NCBI GenBank assembly: GCA_016715205.1
Contig: JADKBC010000048.1
Location: forward strand, 186,001 to 250,000
Reading direction: 5' to 3'
Source: Holophaga sp.
GTDB taxonomy: Bacteria; Acidobacteriota; Holophagae; Holophagales; Holophagaceae
Length of the DNA: 64,000 bases
The notes below the pieces were generated by a model. The model did not search any database. It worked only from the letters and a program-made list of their open reading frames with translations, and had not been told where the DNA came from. Each line of letters starts with the position of its first letter. Within the stretch, counting starts at the first letter, position 1. The translations under genes were made by a program, and so were the position numbers. Positions 51,104-59,838 of this stretch are shown here, piece after piece.

Positions 51104-51949
51104 GTGCGTCTCATAGCCCCCACCGCCTTCAAAGGCACCCTTTCGCCCCTCGAAGCGGCCCACTATTTGGCGCAACCCGGTGATCGGTTGCTGCCCCTAT
51201 CGGATGGCGGCGATGGCTTTCTGGAATGCCTGCACCTTGCCCTGGGCGGAACTTTTCGAGAACACATGGCCGCCGACCCCTTTGGCCGCCTCCGCCCGGT
51301 ATCGGTACTGGTCTTGCCCGACGGCACCATTGTCGTGGAGTGCGCCAAGGTCATCGGCCTTGCGGGCCTTGATCATCTGGATCCCCTGAACGCCAGTAGC
51401 CGGGGCCTCGGTCAACTGCTGGCGGAGTTTCACCAGGCGCCCGCCCTCTGGGTGGGCCTGGGCGGCAGTGCCACGGTGGATGGAGGCAGAGACTGGCCGG
51501 ACCTTGCCTTGCCACCCACCAAGGTCTTCTGTGATGTGGTCACGGATCTGGGCGACGCAGCCCGGGTCTTCGGCCCTCAGAAAGGCGCCCGGCCCGAGGA
51601 AATCACCTTGCTCACCGAACGCCTGCTGGCCCTGGGCCTGCCCCGGGGCCCCCACACCGGTGCAGCGGGAGGCTTGGGTGGCAAGCTGCTTGCCCTGGGT
51701 GCGTCATTATTGAGCGGGGCAGAAGCCATTCTTGATGCTGTGGGCTTCCAGGACCGATGCCAAGGCTGCACCGCGGTCCTCACGGGCGAAGGGCGCCTGG
51801 ATGCCAGCACCCTGGAGGGCAAGCTGCCCGCCGTGGTGGCCCATCGCGCCCGGGCCCTGGGTCTGCCGGTGCTGGGCCGATTTGGCTCGCGGGGCGAGGG
51901 CTGGGAGGCTGCGGCAGCCCTGTTCAACGACGTGGCCTTCTTGACCTAG
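51104..51949 (+). CDS. Glycerate kinase (compact)
   Basis: Kinase of 281 residues of the GlxK/GarK type phosphorylating glycerate in glyoxylate or serine metabolism. APTAFKGTLSPLEAA, PLSDGGDGFLECL and VGLGGSATVDGG correspond to the family N-terminal motifs, and GAAGGLGGKLLALGA and TGEGRLDASTLEGK to the C-terminal ones. Typical members have about 370-380 residues; the segment after GGSATVDGG is shortened here. The GTG start has no strong Shine-Dalgarno. It abuts the converging Ser/Thr kinase gene. No other glycerate genes are nearby. Confidence 0.85.
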   Translation: MRLIAPTAFKGTLSPLEAAHYLAQPGDRLLPLSDGGDGFLECLHLALGGTFREHMAADPFGRLRPVSVLVLPDGTIVVECAKVIGLAGLDHLDPLNASSRGLGQLLAEFHQAPALWVGLGGSATVDGGRDWPDLALPPTKVFCDVVTDLGDAARVFGPQKGARPEEITLLTERLLALGLPRGPHTGAAGGLGGKLLALGASLLSGAEAILDAVGFQDRCQGCTAVLTGEGRLDASTLEGKLPAVVAHRARALGLPVLGRFGSRGEGWEAAAALFNDVAFLT

Positions 51950-51950
51950 A

Positions 51951-53402
51951 TCACGGCGCCCGCCGCAACTGGATCACCATCGGGAAGGGAATTTCCCGGT
52001 CCAGCATGGTGGTCCATTCACGGTAACCGGGTTTGCGGATCGCGAGTTCCTGGGCGCCCTCGCTTGGCACGGGCAGCGTCCACAGGGGCGAGACGCCCAT
52101 CCGTGTGCCGTTCAGCAGCACCTCTGCACCAGCGGGTTCAGTGACCACGGAAATGAGATAGGGCGAGCGCTTGAGGACCAGGTGGAGGCTCCATTCACCG
52201 GGCTTCACCTCCCGCACGGTGGGTTCGTACCCGGCCCGTTCCAGGCGCACCAAGTGCGATTGTCCCTTGGCCAGCGGCAGGCGCAGGGGTGCCTGGCCTT
52301 TGTACCGCCCATCGACCGTAACCTCGGCACTGGGTGGCAGGCTGGCGATTTCCAGGGTCCAGGGTTCTCGCTGTGCAAGCACGGCCAGCACCGTAAGCGA
52401 GGCCGCCAACCCCAGGCTGCCCAGGGAGATCCAGGCCCACCTTTTCCCGTACCAGGGGATCGCGGCGGTTTCGGGGGCGGGGGCAGGTTCCAATGGGAGG
52501 GGCGCATGCATTAAGGGCGCGGGTGGCACAAAGGGCCGAGTCCAAGCCAGGGGCAAATCCCCGGCCAGGTAGGCATGGAGACGAGGCTTGGCTTCCTCGG
52601 GAATGGGCAGCGCGTCCAGCAGATCGTGAAGAAAGGCTTCCAGATCCGGATAGCGCTGGGAGGGAAATTTCGCAAAGGCCCTGGTGAAGACCGCCAAAAA
52701 ATCGGGTGAATAGCCCGATGGAAGCTTCGGTTCGTCATGCACCACCGCATAGAGCGTGGCTCCCACATTGGCACCGTGAAACGGCAAGGCTCCTGTGAGC
52801 AGTTCGAACACGGAAACCGTGTAAGCCCAGCGATCCGTGGCGGGAGAAGCTTCCCCGCCCACGAGCAGTTCCGGAGCGGTATAGGAGGGTGTGCCAAACA
52901 CCATGCCCGCCTGGGTGAGCTTGGATTCCTCGCCCCGGGCGATGCCGAAATCCATCAGTTTCAAACGCCCTTCCCGGCTCACGATCATGTTTTCGGGCTT
53001 CACATCCCGGTGCGCAATGCCCGCCTCCCCCGAGGCCCGCAGGGCGGCGGCCCCCTGGATCAGCAGATGGAACAGGCTTTCCAGATCAAGCCCATCCTTG
53101 ACCATCCGCGAGAGCAGCGCCCCATCCACAAACTCCATGGTCATGAAGGGCCCCACCAGGGGATCTTCGCCCACATCAAAGACCGTCACAATGTTCGGGT
53201 GATTCAACCGGGCACTGATTTCGGCTTCCCGCTGGAACCGCAGCAGCAGGATCTGCCGGTCCTCGGACAGACAATGGACAATTTTTACCGCCACCTGCCG
53301 TTTCAACAGCGGGTCACGGGCCAGGTACACCACGCCCATGGCACCACGGCCCAGCACGCGCTGAACCTGGTAGCGACCGATGGTGGGAGGCGGAATGGGC
53401 AT
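51951..53402 (-). CDS. Serine/threonine protein kinase with PEGA domains
   Basis: Hanks-type kinase of about 483 residues. The N-terminal kinase domain has the glycine loop LGRGAMGVVYLARD, the ATP Lys in QVAVKIV, the catalytic loop HRDVKPEN, DFG in KLMDFGIARG and APE in YTAPELL. A single transmembrane helix (WAWISLGSLGLAASLTVLAVLA, about 335-355) follows a proline-rich linker. Two C-terminal PEGA repeats follow (SLPPSAEVTVDGRYKGQAPL and TEPAGAEVLLNGTRMGVSPL). PEGA domains are beta-sandwich modules outside the membrane that may bind cell-surface glycans. It would transmit an envelope signal to cytoplasmic targets. No good Shine-Dalgarno precedes ATG 53402, so the start is uncertain; a longer frame begins at 53468. 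Confidence 0.92.
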   Translation of the reverse strand: MPIPPPTIGRYQVQRVLGRGAMGVVYLARDPLLKRQVAVKIVHCLSEDRQILLLRFQREAEISARLNHPNIVTVFDVGEDPLVGPFMTMEFVDGALLSRMVKDGLDLESLFHLLIQGAAALRASGEAGIAHRDVKPENMIVSREGRLKLMDFGIARGEESKLTQAGMVFGTPSYTAPELLVGGEASPATDRWAYTVSVFELLTGALPFHGANVGATLYAVVHDEPKLPSGYSPDFLAVFTRAFAKFPSQRYPDLEAFLHDLLDALPIPEEAKPRLHAYLAGDLPLAWTRPFVPPAPLMHAPLPLEPAPAPETAAIPWYGKRWAWISLGSLGLAASLTVLAVLAQREPWTLEIASLPPSAEVTVDGRYKGQAPLRLPLAKGQSHLVRLERAGYEPTVREVKPGEWSLHLVLKRSPYLISVVTEPAGAEVLLNGTRMGVSPLWTLPVPSEGAQELAIRKPGYREWTTMLDREIPFPMVIQLRRAP

Positions 53403-53582
53403 GGGCAGGAGGTTGCGTGGGTAGCATGGGCAGGTGCTGAGGGTTCGCCCCCTGTGCCCCTGGTGCATCTGTGTTTCGGCAGGAAGGGATGGGAGGCTTA
53501 GGTCTGCACAAGGTAGCCTTCCCGAATCAACCCTCGGGAAAAACGCCAGTCGCCGTTAGAATGGAAGGTTCTGGAGGCTTTC

Positions 53583-55193
53583 ATGCTGGGGGTTCAAAAC
53601 GTGACCATGCGCTTCGGCGCCAAGATCCTCTTCGAGGATGTCACCACCAGCTTTCCGCCCGGGCGCCGCTACGGCCTGACGGGCCCCAATGGCTCCGGCA
53701 AATCCACATTCATGAAGGTCCTCACCGGAGAAATCGAGGCCCATACCGGCACCATTCAACGCCCCCGCAAGATGGGCGTGCTGAGCCAGGATCAGTTCGC
53801 CTTTGACGAATTCCGCGTCATCGACACCGTGATCATGGGCAACAAAGGCCTCTGGAAGGCGCTCCAGGAGCGGGATGCCATCTACGAAAAAGCCGAAATG
53901 ACAGACGAAGACGGCATGCGGGTGGCCGAATTGGAAGGCATCGTGGCCGATGAAGACGGTTACACCGCCGAAAGCGATGCCGCCGTATTGCTGGACGGCC
54001 TGGATATCCCTGAGGAACTCCATGAACGCAGAATGGGTGAAATGCAGGGCGGCCAGAAGATGCGCGTGCTGCTGGCCCAGGCCCTTTTTGGTCATCCCGA
54101 GGCACTCCTGCTGGACGAACCCACCAACCACTTGGATTTGGATTCCATCCACTGGCTGGAAAATTTCCTCAACTACTATCCCGGCTCCGTCATCGTCATC
54201 AGCCATGATCGGCATTTCCTGAACGGGGTCTGCACCCACATCGCCGATATCGACTACCGCACGATCATTCAGTACACCGGCGGCTACGACGACATGGTGA
54301 TGCAGAAGACCCAGATCCGCAGCCGTCTAGAATCCGAAAATTCCCAGCGCGAAAAGAAGATCGCCCAGCTCAACGAGTTCATCCAGCGCTTCGCCGCGGG
54401 CACCCGCTCCAGTCAGGTGAATAGCCGGCGCAAGGAAGTGGAACGCCTCGCACCCGGTGAACTGGCCCGCAGCAACATCGCGCGCCCCTACATCAAGTTC
54501 GACCAGAAACGCCCCAGCGGCCGTCATGCCCTGGAATTCGAGCATGTGTGCATGGGCTACGAGGTGGGCGGTCAGCACCTGGAGGTCATCCAGAATTTCA
54601 CCGCCAACATTGCCCGGGGCGAGAAAGTGGCCATCATCGGGCGGAACGGCGCGGGCAAATCCACGCTGTTGAAGGCCCTGTTGGCCAATGCACCGCAGGT
54701 TACTGAAATTGACCGCGGCATCATCTCCGGCGAGGTGCGCTGGGGCCACGAAGCCAATGTGGGCTACTTCGCCCAGGATTTCCGTGAAAGCATTCCCAAC
54801 AACTGGACCCTGGTGGATTGGCTGCGGCAGTTCGATCCTGATGCACTGGTGGAGGAAATCCGTGGTGTGCTGGGCCAAATGTTGTTCCGAGGCGAAGAAG
54901 GCACCAAGAAAACCGAAGTGCTGTCAGGGGGCGAAGCCTGCCGCCTGATGTTCTCCAAGCTCATGCTTCAGAAGCCCAACATCCTGGTGCTGGACGAGCC
55001 CACCAACCACCTGGATCTGGAAGCCGTCATCGCCCTCAACACGGCCCTGCAGAACTACGACGGTACCGTGCTCCTGGTCACCCACGACGAAGATCTGATC
55101 GACGAAGTGGCTACCCGAATCTGGAACTTCGACCATGGCAAGATCGAAGACTTCCAGGGTCCCTATTCCGAGTTCCTGGCGAAGATGGCCTGA
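53583..55193 (+). CDS. ABC-F family ATPase (YbiT-like)
   Basis: Cytoplasmic ribosome-associated ATPase of 536 residues with two ABC domains. Domain 1 has Walker A GPNGSGKST, the signature MGEMQGGQKMRVLLAQAL and Walker B LLLDEPTNHLDLDS. A charged linker follows (LESENSQREKKIAQLNEF). Domain 2 has GRNGAGKST, VLSGGEACRLMFSKLM and LVLDEPTNHLDLEA. ABC-F proteins bind the ribosomal E-site and modulate translation or antibiotic resistance. Length, linker and lack of a C-terminal extension fit the YbiT subgroup. GGAGG lies six bases before the ATG. The gene precedes the tRNA-Arg gene. Confidence 0.93.
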   Translation: MLGVQNVTMRFGAKILFEDVTTSFPPGRRYGLTGPNGSGKSTFMKVLTGEIEAHTGTIQRPRKMGVLSQDQFAFDEFRVIDTVIMGNKGLWKALQERDAIYEKAEMTDEDGMRVAELEGIVADEDGYTAESDAAVLLDGLDIPEELHERRMGEMQGGQKMRVLLAQALFGHPEALLLDEPTNHLDLDSIHWLENFLNYYPGSVIVISHDRHFLNGVCTHIADIDYRTIIQYTGGYDDMVMQKTQIRSRLESENSQREKKIAQLNEFIQRFAAGTRSSQVNSRRKEVERLAPGELARSNIARPYIKFDQKRPSGRHALEFEHVCMGYEVGGQHLEVIQNFTANIARGEKVAIIGRNGAGKSTLLKALLANAPQVTEIDRGIISGEVRWGHEANVGYFAQDFRESIPNNWTLVDWLRQFDPDALVEEIRGVLGQMLFRGEEGTKKTEVLSGGEACRLMFSKLMLQKPNILVLDEPTNHLDLEAVIALNTALQNYDGTVLLVTHDEDLIDEVATRIWNFDHGKIEDFQGPYSEFLAKMA

Positions 55194-55227
55194 TTCAGGC
55201 CCACATGTAAGAATCTAGACGTCCACA

Positions 55228-55304
55228 GGTCCCGTAGCTCAGCTGGATAGAGCGTCCCCCTCCTAAGGGGAAGGTCAGCAGTTCGAATCTGCTCGGGACC
55301 ACCA
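55228..55304 (+). tRNA. tRNA-Arg (anticodon CCT)
   Basis: The sequence folds as a complete cloverleaf. The acceptor arm is GGTCCCG/CGGGACC. The D arm is GCTC/GAGC. The anticodon stem TCCCC/GGGGA has loop CTCCTAA, giving anticodon CCT. The T arm is AGCAG/CTGCT with loop TTCGAAT. The discriminator is A and CCA is encoded. It decodes AGG. Its 3' end borders an AT-rich accessory segment, so it is a plausible integration site. Confidence 0.97.
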
Positions 55305-55522
55305 ATAACATTCCCACGACAGAAGGCATTGCCCCCGAGCGGCGAGATGCTCACCCATTGCTAAATACAGCCCAAAAATTTCACAATTAGCCGGCCCAAT
55401 CGAAACATCTCGAAGGTAAAGAAGCGTCTTATAAATGCAGCGGCCATCGAAAGGAAGGGGCAGACAATCGCGAAGTTTTAAAAAATACAAAGAAGTCGCT
55501 TTAACCATCGTAATCTCAATCT

Positions 55523-56689
55523 ATGAAATTCTTTTGGAGGGATGGCTTGAACATTCATAGATCTCTTCGTCTACTCTTGGCGTCACTACTGATCTGTTGC
55601 GCTTTCAGCTGTGGGGGTGGTGGGTCACCTACCCCACCAGCAACGGATTCGGTTCCAAACCCCTTTTCTATCCCCAGCGAAACGGATGTGGGTTTGGGTG
55701 CGACCGCTACATCCAGTCAAGTGCAGATCACAGGGATCAATATCCCAACATCAATTTCCGGGTCAAACGGATCAGAAATCTGCATAAACTCAGGGCCATT
55801 CAGCAGCACATCTAAAATGATCAATAATAATGAATATTTCCGAGTCCGCGCAGTGTGTTCATCTAATTATTTAACAAAATTTTCATGGATAGTAAATGTT
55901 GGAACAGTTTCTGCTGAATTCAGCGCAACTACAATACCGAGGCCGGTTGATAATATTATCACATTAACTCCAATTATAACAAATAAATCAAATTTTGAGA
56001 TAGATCAAAATACTACAATTCAGTTCACGGGTGCTTCAGACATTCAGGGAGATGCATACACTGTTGACAAATATCTTGCAGTTTGTAATCACTTTAGTAA
56101 TCCAATTACTACCCCATCCCTTTCGGACGGCAGATGGACCAGTGTCAAACCTTCTTCTGTAACAGCTAGTGTTGTCGGAAATACAGGACCAATGAGCGGC
56201 ACTTATAACATTAATGTGTTTCCACTCATTAACGGCCAAATCGGGAAACCCGTGACAACCACCATTGAAGGGGTTTGGTCCACACCACAATTTGAATTTT
56301 CTTACACTGACGATTGGAATTCAGTCCCACATCCGAATGGTGATTTCCCAGGTATAATTGAATTAAAACTTCTGATGGGGCTCGCTGAGAAGGGTATTGG
56401 GACTGTCACAATTACTCCACCTCTTGGGGTAAATGTCTCAGATGTCAAAAATACAACAGTATCGCTAAACAATACGACCTATATTTCATACACAATCAAT
56501 TCTCCAACTTCACTCGCATTTCAGACTTTACCGGGAAATTCCGAAACAGATTACATTACAAAATCTGAAATATTAACTTATGCAACAGTAAATATCTTAT
56601 ATCATGATGATATATCTAATTCAGATGTTACATTTACAAAAATATTCACTATTGTTGATGATGTTAAATATATTGGGCATGGGCAGTGA
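55523..56689 (+). CDS. AT-rich secreted lipoprotein, unknown function
   Basis: Protein of 388 residues with a lipoprotein signal peptide (LLLASLLICCAFSC followed by GGGG). After the lipobox comes a Ser/Thr/Asn-rich chain with beta-strand character, for example VQITGINIPTSISGSNGS and GTYNINVFPLINGQIGKP. Immunoglobulin-like or adhesin-like modules are possible. No named domain is recognised. The gene is clearly richer in A and T than the surrounding genes and uses many AAA, ATT and AAT codons, pointing to transfer from another genome. It lies 218 bases after the tRNA-Arg gene; that gap is also AT-rich and holds no convincing gene. ATG 55523 follows weak ribosome-binding sequence. Confidence 0.6.
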   Translation: MKFFWRDGLNIHRSLRLLLASLLICCAFSCGGGGSPTPPATDSVPNPFSIPSETDVGLGATATSSQVQITGINIPTSISGSNGSEICINSGPFSSTSKMINNNEYFRVRAVCSSNYLTKFSWIVNVGTVSAEFSATTIPRPVDNIITLTPIITNKSNFEIDQNTTIQFTGASDIQGDAYTVDKYLAVCNHFSNPITTPSLSDGRWTSVKPSSVTASVVGNTGPMSGTYNINVFPLINGQIGKPVTTTIEGVWSTPQFEFSYTDDWNSVPHPNGDFPGIIELKLLMGLAEKGIGTVTITPPLGVNVSDVKNTTVSLNNTTYISYTINSPTSLAFQTLPGNSETDYITKSEILTYATVNILYHDDISNSDVTFTKIFTIVDDVKYIGHGQ

Positions 56690-57110
56690 TCACCGAATAA
56701 ATTTGGCACCTACAATCTCCGTTTACAGCTGTGCCTATAGTCTTCTGCTTAGGAAGCGGTGAGTTGTGTCCTGTACGGCAGTACAGGTTATGACTACCCT
56801 TACGACAAACACCGTGAATGGGTCGAAAAGCCCCTCCTAACCATTCCCTTCCATTCATTACACCCTCCTGGTGGCCCAGAAAAATGGGCGGCGACAAGGG
56901 AACGGAAACGTCGCGCCCCGCTCGAAATTGACCAGGGTGTCCAGCCGCTTGTTCTACACCAAGAACCGAAGGGACTTCGCTTCCCACGGAGCCTAAAGTC
57001 CAAGTGGTATCGCAAAAAGGGTGTTGAGGTCCATCCCAACACCATCTTAACTCCAAGCCATGCCTGATCGGGTTACTCATACGGTTCAGCAAGGAACCTT
57101 TAAAGCAAAT
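56690..57110. other. Unresolved stretch inside the accessory region
   Basis: About 420 bases between the two AT-rich genes have more even base composition. They contain a perfect hairpin (CCTGTAC/GTACAGG, 56770-56787) and a Pro/Arg/Lys-rich open frame of 102 codons with no recognisable family. A frame of 142 codons also exists on the other strand. It may be the remnant of a mobile element. I do not call a gene. Confidence 0.3.
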
Positions 57111-57668
57111 CTATTTAACCTTACCGATGTTTATTTTATAAGACCCTACCATCAGATTTGGACCGTGCTCAGGTGTTTCGATTCCTAACTCTTCACCATT
57201 GAGAAAAAATTCGTTATTGCGATAGGTCAACAAAGGTTTCTCAAGTTCAGGAAGCGCCCTAAGCACCGCAAAGGCCAAGTGAACAAACGCATCAATCGTC
57301 TTGAATTGCCGCATAACAAGGCGATCAAGAAGCAGATTACGTTCAAACTTGTTCAAGCTTCTCGAATAAAAAACAACTTTACCTTCAAAAAAAATATGTT
57401 CACCATCTGTTGAAATATTATAGCTTCTATTTTTGTCAGAAACTGTGAAGTTAAAATTTGATCCATTTTTGAAAGCCGTCATCAAGCTTTGAAACTTAGG
57501 GTGCTTGATATAGGCAGCACCAAAATCAATTTTCTTTATCACGGGTCTTAATTCACCTGCGGTAGGACCGTACATCATCTGGTTGTATTGCATTGCCTTC
57601 ATTCGCTCTTCTGGCGTCTGGGCCTTGGCCTTTGCCTTCTTCGGGGCTTTTCCTGTGGGTGTCGTCAT
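57111..57668 (-). CDS. Hypothetical protein, AT-rich accessory gene
   Basis: Protein of 185 residues, probably cytoplasmic. The first 20 residues are very Lys/Ala-rich (GKAPKKAKAKAQTPEERM). The rest alternates helical and strand-like segments such as NFTVSDKNRSYNISTDGEHIFFEG and KFERNLLLDRLVMRQFKTIDAFVHL. No domain is recognised. The 5' end of the gene has the host's higher GC content, whereas the body is AT-rich like the neighbouring lipoprotein gene. GAGGA five bases before the ATG supports the start. Together these two genes form the accessory segment next to tRNA-Arg. Confidence 0.6.
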   Translation of the reverse strand: MTTPTGKAPKKAKAKAQTPEERMKAMQYNQMMYGPTAGELRPVIKKIDFGAAYIKHPKFQSLMTAFKNGSNFNFTVSDKNRSYNISTDGEHIFFEGKVVFYSRSLNKFERNLLLDRLVMRQFKTIDAFVHLAFAVLRALPELEKPLLTYRNNEFFLNGEELGIETPEHGPNLMVGSYKINIGKVK

Positions 57669-57821
57669 GGCTGTCCTCGGTGCATGCTGAACTTAGAAAG
57701 AGTTTCGCACAGGATGGAAAAGGCCAATGGCTGAATCCGTTGAACCCAGCCTGATTAGATATGGGTGGACCCTCCGCCTCACCATCTCGGTGCCGCTGTT
57801 ATCGTGGCTGTGGAGTCCCCC

Positions 57822-58115
57822 ATGCCCCTCTTCGACTTCCAGTGCACACAATGCGGCGCCATCCGCGAGGTCCTGCTCTACGCTGGCCAATCTGACCCCG
57901 TAGCTTGCGAAGCATGCGGGGCCAAAGTCCGCCGCCTGATCTCCGCTCCGGCCGGCCTCAAGCGCATGGATGGATTTTTCCATAAGGACAATCCCAGTGA
58001 TGCACAGCTCGCATCCAAGGGCTTGGCGAAATACGTGAACCGGGGGGATGGCACCTACGAAAAAGCCTCGGGTAGTGGCCCCAGTGTGATGAGCCGAGAC
58101 CAACTGCCACTCTAG
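57822..58115 (+). CDS. FmdB family zinc-ribbon protein
   Basis: Small regulator-like protein of 97 residues. MPLFDFQCTQCG...CEACGAKVRRLISAP forms the canonical FmdB zinc ribbon with four cysteines (CxxC, CxxC). FmdB-type proteins were first noted as putative regulators of formamidase genes; most have unknown roles. The remainder is polar and probably disordered. The ATG at 57822 begins the conserved region, and the open frame upstream is unrelated. Base composition returns to the GC-rich norm here, marking the right edge of the AT-rich segment. Confidence 0.85.
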   Translation: MPLFDFQCTQCGAIREVLLYAGQSDPVACEACGAKVRRLISAPAGLKRMDGFFHKDNPSDAQLASKGLAKYVNRGDGTYEKASGSGPSVMSRDQLPL

Positions 58116-58200
58116 GCTTGGTTGGCAGCATGCGTGCTGAACAGAAGTGCAGGTATGTGGGGCACCAGCGCTGTGAGAAGCCTCCTCGGCGAGCGACTGT

Positions 58201-58599
58201 CTAAACGGAAGGCGTCTTGGGCCGGATCTTGATCGTAACGGAGGTGGCACCTCCCACGCCAAATCCGAGGAATTTCCCATCCGCGTTGAAGCTGATGGAA
58301 AGGCCGATTTCGAAGACTTCCATGTCCTGGCTCATGAACTGGGTGAATTCACCGATGCTCTCTTGGATGGCGGCCTGGGCGGATTTCAGCCCGCTGCGAA
58401 ACTTGGAGGGCGTCACCACCACGCCCAGGGTTTCGGGCACCAGCAGCCCACCTGCCGAGACCTGATAGCCGGGCTCTGCGCCACCGCCAGCCACGGGTTT
58501 CCTTGTGACTTTCCTGGTGGGAGCTTTTACCACGCTCTTTTTAGTGGCGGCCTTGGCAGCAGAGGCGGGTGGGGAGACCTTTTTTTCGGGTGGTTTCAT
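58201..58599 (-). CDS. Trypco1/CU044_2847-like small protein
   Basis: Protein of 132 residues. The first 40 residues are Lys/Ala/Pro-rich and probably disordered. The C-terminal 80 residues (SKFRSGLKSAQAAIQESIGEF, then FEIGLSISFNADGK and GGATSVTIKIRP) form a helix followed by three strands. This resembles the trypsin-co-occurring domain 1 (CU044_2847) family, which is found beside effector proteases and in conflict systems. The similarity is from pattern reading and is moderate. It is followed on the same strand by genes of unknown function, and no trypsin-like protease gene is seen in the window. Confidence 0.5.
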   Translation of the reverse strand: MKPPEKKVSPPASAAKAATKKSVVKAPTRKVTRKPVAGGGAEPGYQVSAGGLLVPETLGVVVTPSKFRSGLKSAQAAIQESIGEFTQFMSQDMEVFEIGLSISFNADGKFLGFGVGGATSVTIKIRPKTPSV

Positions 58600-58614
58600 G
58601 TGAGCTCCCCTGTG

Positions 58615-59331
58615 CTACTTCCCAAACACTTCGTCGAACTGACGGATGGCGATGGGATCCCCTTCCTGACGCAGGGGGGCGCGAAATTCCAGGGGATGAA
58701 GATCCGCGAAGGCGCCGCCCTGGGCGATGTTGAAGTTGATGTAGGCGATGAATTCCTGCTGCCGTCGCTGGATGTATTTCCGCCAGGGTTTGGAAAGGAA
58801 AGCCAGGAGGGCCGAATCCAGGGTGGTCCAGGTCTGCAAGTGACTTTCGAAGCCCTTGGGGCCTTCCCAGTAGCGATAGATCACCACCATTTTGGCGCCC
58901 ACGGGAAAGGGGTTGTTCATGCGCCCCGTTTCCACCCGACCTTCGATGAGATACACGCGAAGCCCTGGCTGCCGATACGCCAGCGCGAGGCTCCCACGAA
59001 GACCGTGGGCATCATCGATGACCAGTTTTTCTCCCTGAGGTTCATTGGCAAAGAGGCTCGGGACAAACTGGCAGTGCCGCCACATGGCCGCGGCCAGCCG
59101 GGGGCGGTCGAAGAGCTTTTCCATGACGGCCAGCCGAACCCGAGTGGGCGGAGTCTGGGTCTCGAAGGTGAAGTCGGCCTTCTGGAAAATGGTCTGAGCC
59201 AGGGCACGGTGTTCCGGATTCATCTGGTTGAAGGGAAGCTGCGCCCAGCCCAGCGTCGAAAGAATTAGGAGTCCCGCCAACCGGGCCGCAAGCCCGATGG
59301 TTCCAGAGGGTCGCTCACCGGTGTTGAACAT
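58615..59331 (-). CDS. Secreted hypothetical protein
   Basis: Protein of 238 residues with an N-terminal hydrophobic segment (AARLAGLLILSTLGWAQ) serving as signal peptide. MNPEHRALAQTIFQKADFTFETQTPP and VGAKMVVIYRYWEGPKGFESHLQTW are characteristic, but I cannot assign a family. It lies 15 bases upstream of the Trypco1-like gene on the same strand, so the two probably form an operon. It has normal GC content for the genome. Confidence 0.6.
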   Translation of the reverse strand: MFNTGERPSGTIGLAARLAGLLILSTLGWAQLPFNQMNPEHRALAQTIFQKADFTFETQTPPTRVRLAVMEKLFDRPRLAAAMWRHCQFVPSLFANEPQGEKLVIDDAHGLRGSLALAYRQPGLRVYLIEGRVETGRMNNPFPVGAKMVVIYRYWEGPKGFESHLQTWTTLDSALLAFLSKPWRKYIQRRQQEFIAYINFNIAQGGAFADLHPLEFRAPLRQEGDPIAIRQFDEVFGK

Positions 59332-59410
59332 CGTGGGTATCCAGGGCCTCGAACAAGTGGTCTGCCAGTGGTGGTGGGATTCAAGCTGAACAGCGGAGGG
59401 ACAGAAGCTA

Positions 59411-59749
59411 TTACCTTACTAAATCAAAACCAACCCTTGGCCCCATTTTCGTTCGCTTGACACGGTTCAAGAAAGTGCCAAAGGCGGCCGCGGCCCTGCG
59501 GCGCACGAAGATGAGTTGGTAATCCTTCACCTCAACCATGAATAGGGAACCCTCCACCGTGACTTGATATGTAAAGAGATCGGCAGTGGAGATATGCTCC
59601 CGGTCATCTTTCAGCAAACCCATTTGATGAAGCCGATCCAGGGATACGTGGCGAGGCTTGAGAAAATGTTCGAGCTCGACATCGCCTGCCGCCTCCCGTG
59701 CCAGAACCAAGGCGTCCCGGCCATCGAAGAATTCAGGAGAAAGACACAT
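59411..59749 (-). CDS. Small hypothetical protein
   Basis: Protein of 112 residues without membrane segment. It has a strand-rich C-terminal part with LFTYQVTVEGSLFMVEVKDYQLIFVRR. GAGG lies five bases before ATG 59749, and the longer frame upstream has no support. No family is recognised. It is the first of three same-strand unknown genes, lying 79 bases upstream of the secreted protein gene. Confidence 0.5.
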   Translation of the reverse strand: MCLSPEFFDGRDALVLAREAAGDVELEHFLKPRHVSLDRLHQMGLLKDDREHISTADLFTYQVTVEGSLFMVEVKDYQLIFVRRRAAAAFGTFLNRVKRTKMGPRVGFDLVR

Positions 59750-59838
59750 GGTTGCCTCTGGGCCGATGCAGCCTACCCGCGCGGGCCACCCGGTCATCTT
59801 CGCAGTCCATGTGACGGAACAGGCAGAATCCTTTTGCC

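Noticed and set aside
55163..55354. Minus-strand open frame across the tRNA-Arg gene
   Set aside because: It is the antisense of the tRNA (its product reads like the common artefact PEQIRTADLPLRRG) and has no independent support.
55305..57800. Prophage or integrase-driven island with repeated attachment site
   Set aside because: No integrase, phage gene or second copy of the tRNA 3' end was seen; only the composition shift supports an island.
57693..58280. Minus-strand frame of 195 codons
   Set aside because: It covers the opposite strand of the FmdB zinc-ribbon gene and has no motif.
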